From Voacanga thouarsii (lineage: Eukaryota; Streptophyta; Magnoliopsida; Gentianales; Apocynaceae): a stretch of DNA of 64,000 nucleotides. The translations under genes were made by a program, and so were the position numbers. This document shows positions 58,771-64,000 of this stretch, in pieces (position 1 is the stretch's first letter; every line of letters begins with the position of its first letter). The notes below the pieces were generated by a model. The model was not told where the DNA came from. It saw only the letters and a program-made list of their open reading frames with translations, and searched no databases. The stretch covers positions 3,172,001 through 3,236,000 of the forward strand of contig JANUWF010001161.1 of NCBI GenBank assembly GCA_026120185.1. The letters are read 5' to 3'.

Positions 58771-59415
58771 CTTAAGTTTTATTCATGATTATCTTAGTTA
58801 AGTTTGAATTTTTGTTTTCCTACATTCCAAAAAGATAGGAATGTTGTCCTAGGCGAGGCATGCAGAGAATGCTCTAATCATATCATCATGTCTTAAAAAC
58901 AATTCTAGAGGAATTCTTGTCCTTTTATTACCTCTAACTTGTCCTAACACCTTCATGAATTAAATTTGTTCAAAATTCATCTTTTTAATTCCAGAAAATT
59001 CAGTAAGCATTTCTTGGATTTGAATTTTGAAAATGGATCTTGGAAGTTGGAGGATTAACTGAAAATTGGAGAGGAGTTAGGAAGGGTTCCCAAGGGAAAT
59101 TAATCACCATGGTTGAACCTTCAATCTCATCTTCATAGTGATCATGTTCTTCATGAAAGAAACCTGGAAATTTTCTAGATTCTTGAGCAGCCTAACCTTC
59201 GAAAAACATAGCCAGCTTTCTTAGTCATTTGCTATCAGAAAAATGACTGATTTATTCAGCTTGAAGACTGAAATTCCTGTGCAAAATCGGATTGCACAAA
59301 ATTGCACAAACTAGGAAAAAATTTCTGGGCAGTTTCACTAATCTTCCACCAGAAAACGAAGCTGTTTTCTTCTGCCTTCAATCCAACAAAACTCCTCTGC
59401 TTTTCCTCCATAAAG

Positions 59416-59434
59416 AAGGCTGGAAACCAGCCTT
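59416..59434 (-). other. Conserved R4 hairpin
   Basis: AAGGCTGG / AAA / CCAGCCTT, perfect 8-bp stem, reverse complement of the copy 2 and copy 5 structures. Confidence 0.7.
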
Positions 59435-59487
59435 AAATGAACCTCAAACACCTCTCAAAAACCTCTGCAAATTGGGCTGCAATATTG

Positions 59488-60947
59488 TGTTGGGTATCTC
59501 AGGCTCGTATCCTATACGGCGCAGTAAAAATAAAACGAGATACCATCCCAGGACCCATCTATGTGTGGAAAATAAGACATATTGAGGGTAAAGGTAACAG
59601 CTTTTACCTTTGCGTGATCGTCCGAAGAACAAAAATTTCTTCTTCAAGTTGAGGCGCGATCCAGCAATCCTCGTGATCAACCTCCACATGAGTTAAACAT
59701 CTACCCACTATAATCACAGTGTGTCATTATCTCTAATAGTAATCTATACAGAAGAATACTCAAGCACCAAAATTTCTGTGCTAGCAAAAATTAATGGCGG
59801 CTAGGGTTCAAGATCAAAATTGAGAGAGAGAAGAAGAAGCTGTTGTTTTGTTGCCCTAGGATTTTGGAGTCAATTTCGTCTATCTTTCAACCTTGGAATT
59901 TCGTGTATATAACTACCATGTATCACATGAAAATATGCTGAAAAATCCTCCAAATTGAGAATTCTAAAACAGTTAAAATTCCCTAATTGTAATTAGAAAC
60001 ATCAAGTTTTCTTAATTACAATATGGAACACAAATTATAACTAATTAAAATTTGTCCACAACAACTTTTCTTTCTCTCAATCAACCCCACAATGTTATCA
60101 AATAACATCTTGAGTGTATAATCCTCTATTGTGTGTGACCTATTAAGTTTCCCAGTCAATTGGTAGCGAATATGAATTAATCCAAACGTCTTTGAGATTA
60201 ATAATCCATAATTAATTAGAATTAATCCTATTAATTCTAATCAGGATTGGTTTATTAATTCATCAAATAATAAACCCATATTCGCAGATCATGAGCGGTA
60301 TCTAGCAACACATCATGACCACCCAAGAGTCCAGGAAGTCAAGTGGTTTGACATGAACCCTTCAATAACAAACTTCAGTGCAATTAACTTCTTTCACCAT
60401 ACAATATCTCATTCGGTTTGGAGTATGGAATTAGTGCCAACTCCCTCCAGAATTAATTCTGGCCTGAATTGAATAGTACTTGTACCTTGGAAATATCAAG
60501 TCTAAGGATACTTGCACGTTTGCTATTGAGATTATATTACTGGCACTAAATAGTTATCCATGTGATTATCTCAAAGCTAGGTCATCCAATGAATTTGTTC
60601 TATTAACAAGTATCCATGTATTAACTTTGAGTATCTCAATACTCACGGTTATGAGAACCAATACCTGATCAAATCAGGAAGTCTAACATATGCTAGTCTT
60701 AACGCATTAATGATGTCCTATCACATTAGTACTATGATTAGGGACTATTTAAGTACTAACACCATCTAGTATAGTAGGAATCTCATATCATGATCTCCTT
60801 AACACAGTGTTGTACTAGGGACTTTATCGAATAGTTATATTACTTAAAGTAAACAAAAGAAACTGTAAGATAAATAATGTCTTTTATTAAAATAAAACGT
60901 GCCATATACAATATACAAGTGATTGTCTCTAGGGCACAACACTAACA
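59488..60947 (-). repeat. Copia-1c 3' LTR with internal deletion
   Basis: TGTTGGGTATCTC to AACACTAACA. At 1460 bp it is about 320 bp shorter than the other full LTRs. One deletion lies at about 60487, between two GTACC motifs that are still separate in Copia-1a (6243 and 6501). Confidence 0.88.
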
Positions 60948-60958
60948 AACTCCCACTT
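60948..60958 (-). other. Copia-1c polypurine tract
   Basis: Minus strand AAGTGGGAGTT directly before the LTR start TGTTAGTG. Confidence 0.85.
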
Positions 60959-60962
60959 GCAC

Positions 60963-61765
60963 TAGAGCCAATCATTCATGTATCTAATAACGAATGACTC
61001 AACATGACAATCATGTTTCTTTTGGGAGAGTGCTTTTATAAGCAGGTCAGCTATGTTCTCATCTGTGGGAAGTCTCTCTATCTTTACATCATTCCTATCT
61101 ATGATCTCCCGGATCAGATGATAGCGTCGCAGTACGTGTTTGGATCGTTGGTGAGACCGCGGCTCCTTTGTTTATGCAATGACTCCATTGTTGTCACAAT
61201 ACAAAGTTATTGGACCAACAACACTAGGAATCACACACAGTTCCGTCACAAACTTCTTGATCCAAACAGTATCCTTAGTTGCTTCAGAAGCAACTTTGTA
61301 CTCAGCTTCTGTCGTAGAATCGGCAATAGTCTCTTGTTCGGAACTTTTTCAACTTATTGCCCCTCCGCATAACGTAAACACATGGCCGGATTATGATTTA
61401 AAATCATCTTTATCAGATTAAAAACTGGCATCAATATACCCATTTATTTTCAAATCACCTTCTCCATATACTAAGAACATATCCTTAGTCCTTCATAAGT
61501 ACTTAGGGATGTTCTTTACAGCCGCCCAATAACCCTCACCAGGGTCGGATTGGTATCTGCTCATCAAACTGAGAGCACAAGATACATCGGGCCTAGTACA
61601 TATCATAGCATACATGATAGATCCAACTGCCGAGGCATATGGAATCATACTAATGTGATCCCTTTCAACTTGTGTCTTGGGAGACATCGATTTTGAAAGG
61701 CTTACACCATGTAACATGGGCAAGAATCCCTTTTTGGATTGATCCATGCTAAACCTCTTTAGCAC
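60963..61765 (-). pseudogene. Copia-1c RNase H and RT end
   Basis: The RT end is open at 61493-61765 (FSMDQSKKGFLPMLHGVSLS, IPYASAVGSIMYAMICTRP, YQSDPGEGYWAAVK). RNase H follows in pieces: GYIDASF, ADSTTEAEYKVASEA, LYCDNNGVIA, a stop, TKEPRSHQRSKHVLRRYHL and NIADLLIKAL. The D, E and D positions are readable; the last Asp lies in the ENIADLL motif. Several stops interrupt it. Confidence 0.83.
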
Positions 61766-62204
61766 TTTATCTATGTATGTAGACTATGAAAGACCAAGCA
61801 ACCTTTTGGATCTATCTCTATAGATCCTTATTCCAATAATATAAGTTGCTTCGCCAAGGTCTTTCATGGAGAATTGTTTGGACAACCAAATTTTAACCAT
61901 TTGCAAGATAAGAACCTATTAACAATATGTCATCTACATAAAGCAGTAAGAAAACGATTGCACTCCCACTAACCTTCTTGTATACACAAGGCTCATCCAT
62001 ATTTTGAATGAAACTAAACTATTTGATTATTTCATCAAAACGGATATTCCAACTCCTAGAAGCTTGCTTAAGTCCATAAATAGACCTTTGCAGCTTATAC
62101 ACCTTTGTGCTATCACTGGATGTGAAACCTTCAGGTTGTGTCATATACACTTCCTCAATCAGATTTCTATTTAGGAAAGCTGTTTTCATATCTATTTGCC
62201 AAAT
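61766..62204 (-). pseudogene. Copia-1c reverse transcriptase, palm
   Basis: After a TAG at 62205 (GAG, Glu, in Copia-1a) the frame gives IWQIDMKTAFLNRNLIEEVY with the first catalytic Asp intact, YGLKQASRSWNIRFDEIIK, a further stop, DEPCVYKK and LLLYVDDILLI (about 61920-61935). Both aspartate motifs of the polymerase are kept, unlike in 1a. It breaks down after LLI near 61915. Confidence 0.83.
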
Positions 62205-62918
62205 CTAATAATCATAATGAGCTGCAATGGCTAGGAGTATCCTGATGGATTTCAACATGGCTACTGGCGAGAAGGTTTCATCATAGTCAATATTATGTTG
62301 TTGACGATAACCCTTCGCCACTAGTCTTACTTTATAGGTAACTAAGTTACCATCCATGTCCATTTTCTTCGTGAAAACCCACTTACACCCAATAGGTTTA
62401 ATTCCTTTGGGTGGATCAACCAAAGTCCATACTTGGTTGTCGTACATGGAATCCATCTCTGACTGCATGGCCTCAAACCATTTATCAGATTCTGAACTAT
62501 TCAGAACATCCTTGTAGGTAGTAGGTTCATCTTCATCTATGAGCAATACATCATTATGGTCACTTATGAGAAATCCATATCTCTCAGGTGCCATACGTAT
62601 CCTACTAGATCTACGAGGTTCTTGTGCATTAGAGGGTTCATCTATTCTCTCAATAGATGTGGGGTTAGACGGTTGATCCTCGTTTGTTTGATCTTCATGA
62701 ACTTCACTAAGTTCAATCTTACTCCCACTGTCCCCCTTGAGCATGTGCTCCTTCTCTAAGAAGACAACATGCTTCGAAACAAACAATTTATTTTCGGAGG
62801 GTTGATAGAAGTAATATCCAAAAGATTCTTTTGGATATCTCACAAACAAACACTTGTCAGACTTACTATTAAGTTTGTCTAACTGTGGCCTTTTAACAAA
62901 GGCATGACAATCCCATAC
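62205..62918 (-). pseudogene. Copia-1c connector and RT N-terminal part
   Basis: One open stretch of 214 codons from 62849 (FVRYPKESFGYYFYQPSENK, EKEHMLKGDSGSKIELSEVH, RRSSRIRMAPERYGFLI, DEPTTYKDVLN, WTLVDPPKGIKPIGCKWVF, AKGYRQQHNIDYDETFSPVA), preceded in frame by KRPQLDKLNSKSDKCL back to the stop at 62919. It ends in HYDY and the TAG at 62205. Confidence 0.87.
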
Positions 62919-63410
62919 TCACAAGTGAGATAACTTTGGTCTTTTACCAAAGAACATCTCAAACAGGGTAGTATCAACCGATTTTGTCGAAACTCTGTTT
63001 AGTATATAAACAGAATTCTCTAGTGTATACCCCCAAAATGATTTTGGTAGGTCTGCAGAAGCCATCATGGTCCGTACCATGTCTAGAAGGGTTCGATTCC
63101 TTCTCTCAGATACACCATTATGTTGAGGTGTATGTGGTGGAGTACATTGAGATAATATCTCATTATCTCTAAGATAACTCAAAAACTCTTAACTCAAATA
63201 TTCTCCTCCTCGATCAGATCTTAGAGTCTTAATACTTTTGCCAAGTTGTTTCTCTATTTCATTCTTGAAGTCTTTGAACCTTTCAAAGGCCTCAGATTTG
63301 TATTTCAATAAAAACAAATACCCATATCGTGAGAAATCATCGATAAATGTTATGAAATAATTATAACCACTTCTTGCTTGTATTGACATTGGGCCACATA
63401 CATCAAAATG
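62919..63410 (-). pseudogene. Copia-1c integrase core
   Basis: Continues from the protease frame through HFDVCGPMSIQ (first Asp), FITFIDDFSRYGYLF, LRSDRGGEYLS (second Asp), then TAA at 63189 where CAA (Gln) stands in Copia-1a, then YLRDNEILSQCTPPH, GVSERRNRTLLDM (Glu), FGKRPKLSHL and TGA at 62919 where 1a has CGA (Arg). All three catalytic residues are kept; the two stops are both C-to-T changes. Confidence 0.9.
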
Positions 63411-64000
63411 TATGAGTTTTAATAACTCTTTGGCCCATTCTCCTTTTCCTGGAAAAGGAGTTTTAGTCATTTTGCCTAGTAAACAAGACTCGCATATGCC
63501 ATATGATTCATAATCAAATGACCCTAAGTCACCAAGTTTGTGTAACTTAGAAATACGATTTTCGTTTACATGGCCCAAATGACAATGCCATAAGTAAGAG
63601 GTGTTAGAGTTATCTACTTTAGGTTTCTTATTGTTTATATTGAGAATTGGATTATCCAAGTCTAGAACATATAAACCATTAACCAAAGTTGCTGAACCAT
63701 AGTGAATATCATTCAAAGAAAAAGAACAACATTTATTCTTAAATATTAAATGAAATCCACATAAGTCTAAACACGCAACTGAGATAATGTTTTTCATTAA
63801 AACTGGTACAAAATAACAGTTTTATAGTTCTAGAATTAAGCCCGAATGCAGGTTCAGCTCGTATGTCCCCATAGCAAGTGCAGCAATCTTTGCCCCATTT
63901 GCAGTACGTAGGTCCACGTCGCCTTTCTCTAGCCTTCTACTGCTCTTTAGTCCCTGCAAGTTATTGTACAAATGAGATCCACATCCGGTATCTAATACCC
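63411..64000 (-). pseudogene. Copia-1c protease and pre-integrase region
   Basis: From the window edge the sense strand shows GYWIPDVDLI-like decayed sequence around GGGTATTAGATACCGGATGT, which encodes the LDTGC active site, then LEKGDVDLRTANGA. From 63797 the frame is open: KNIISVACLDLCGFHLIF and the finger YLWHCHLGHVNENR with CESCLLGKM intact. A frame change or stop separates the two near 63800-63830. Gag lies beyond the window. Confidence 0.82.

Larger units (their letters stand above)
58458..59487 (-). mobile_element. R4 element copy 6, fragment
   Basis: Starts TGTAAAACCCCAC in plus sense, the reverse of the R4 copy 1 terminus; preceding bases CGTTT would be the target duplication. It includes the tRNA-like segment and the hairpin. 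It is cut at 59487 by the Copia-1c LTR; no other half is seen in the window. Confidence 0.78.
59488..64000 (-). mobile_element. Ty1/copia retrotransposon Copia-1c (continues past window)
   Basis: 3' LTR (59488-60947), polypurine tract, RNase H, RT, connector, integrase and protease in minus-strand order, running off the right end before gag. It is the best preserved copia copy: from 63797 to 62205 the same frame is broken by only three nonsense codons (at 63189, 62919 and 62205). It sits in R4 copy 6. The 5' half and target duplication are outside the window. Confidence 0.9.

Noticed and set aside
61004..61421. Plus-strand frames of 80-122 codons
   Set aside because: They are antisense to RNase H of Copia-1c, which is clearly recognisable on the minus strand.
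1..64000. CRISPR arrays, prokaryotic operons, defence systems or other novel multi-gene systems
   Set aside because: No regularly spaced short repeats, ribosome-binding sites or clustered intact genes; all coding signal is explained by plant retrotransposons.

Overview
This window looks like gene-poor, repeat-rich nuclear DNA of a flowering plant, probably a eudicot. It is built almost entirely of decayed transposable elements: Ty1/copia and Ty3/gypsy LTR retrotransposons plus one plant-type LINE, many inserted inside one another with 5-bp target-site duplications (TSDs). I see no intact host gene, no rRNA or genuine tRNA gene, no CRISPR array and no prokaryotic operon. Every coding stretch is a retroelement remnant carrying stops or frameshifts. 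I found no previously undescribed biological system; the interest lies in the nesting, in short structures conserved within repeats, and in some unusual rearrangements.

Family names used here are my own. Copia-1 is minus strand, with LTRs of about 1.78 kb and a tRNA-iMet-type primer site; copies are 1a (196-6981), 1b (51265-55090 with a rearranged 5' side to 58022) and 1c (59488 to the window end). Copia-2 is minus strand, with LTRs of about 1.79 kb; copies are 2a (10022-19740) and 2b (19897-34503). Gyp is a plus-strand gypsy element from about 6982 to 50046 that hosts most other insertions. R4 is a non-coding TG...CA unit of about 4.3 kb with 5-bp TSDs, present six times (1-195, 10545-14829, 22851-24652, 35820-40297, 43945-48238, 58458-59487). 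S is a shorter TG...CA solo-LTR-like unit (21523-24854, 28776-30810).

Layout. 1-6981: Copia-1a, cut in its reverse transcriptase by an R4 end, with gag-pol, leader, primer site and 5' LTR. 6982-7345: end of the Gyp 5' LTR. 7346-10021: Gyp leader with a LINE relic and a 198-bp tandem repeat. 10022-19740: Copia-2a, whose 3' LTR carries a gypsy LTR that carries an R4. 19741-19896: one more Gyp leader unit. 19897-34503: Copia-2b with both LTRs and matching TSDs, holding an S unit (itself holding an R4) and a second S unit in gag. 34509-42128: Gyp gag and protease remnants around another R4, with reverse transcriptase and integrase missing. 42129-50046: Gyp 3' LTR holding an R4. 50065-64000: a Copia-2-like LTR, Copia-1b with a head-to-head inverted 5' region, Copia-1 LTR pieces, an R4 fragment, and Copia-1c, the best-preserved copia copy.

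The genes do not work together as a pathway. Each element once encoded its own Gag, protease, integrase and reverse transcriptase/RNase H for copying itself through RNA; all visible copies are now inactive. The insertion order can be read from which element interrupts which.
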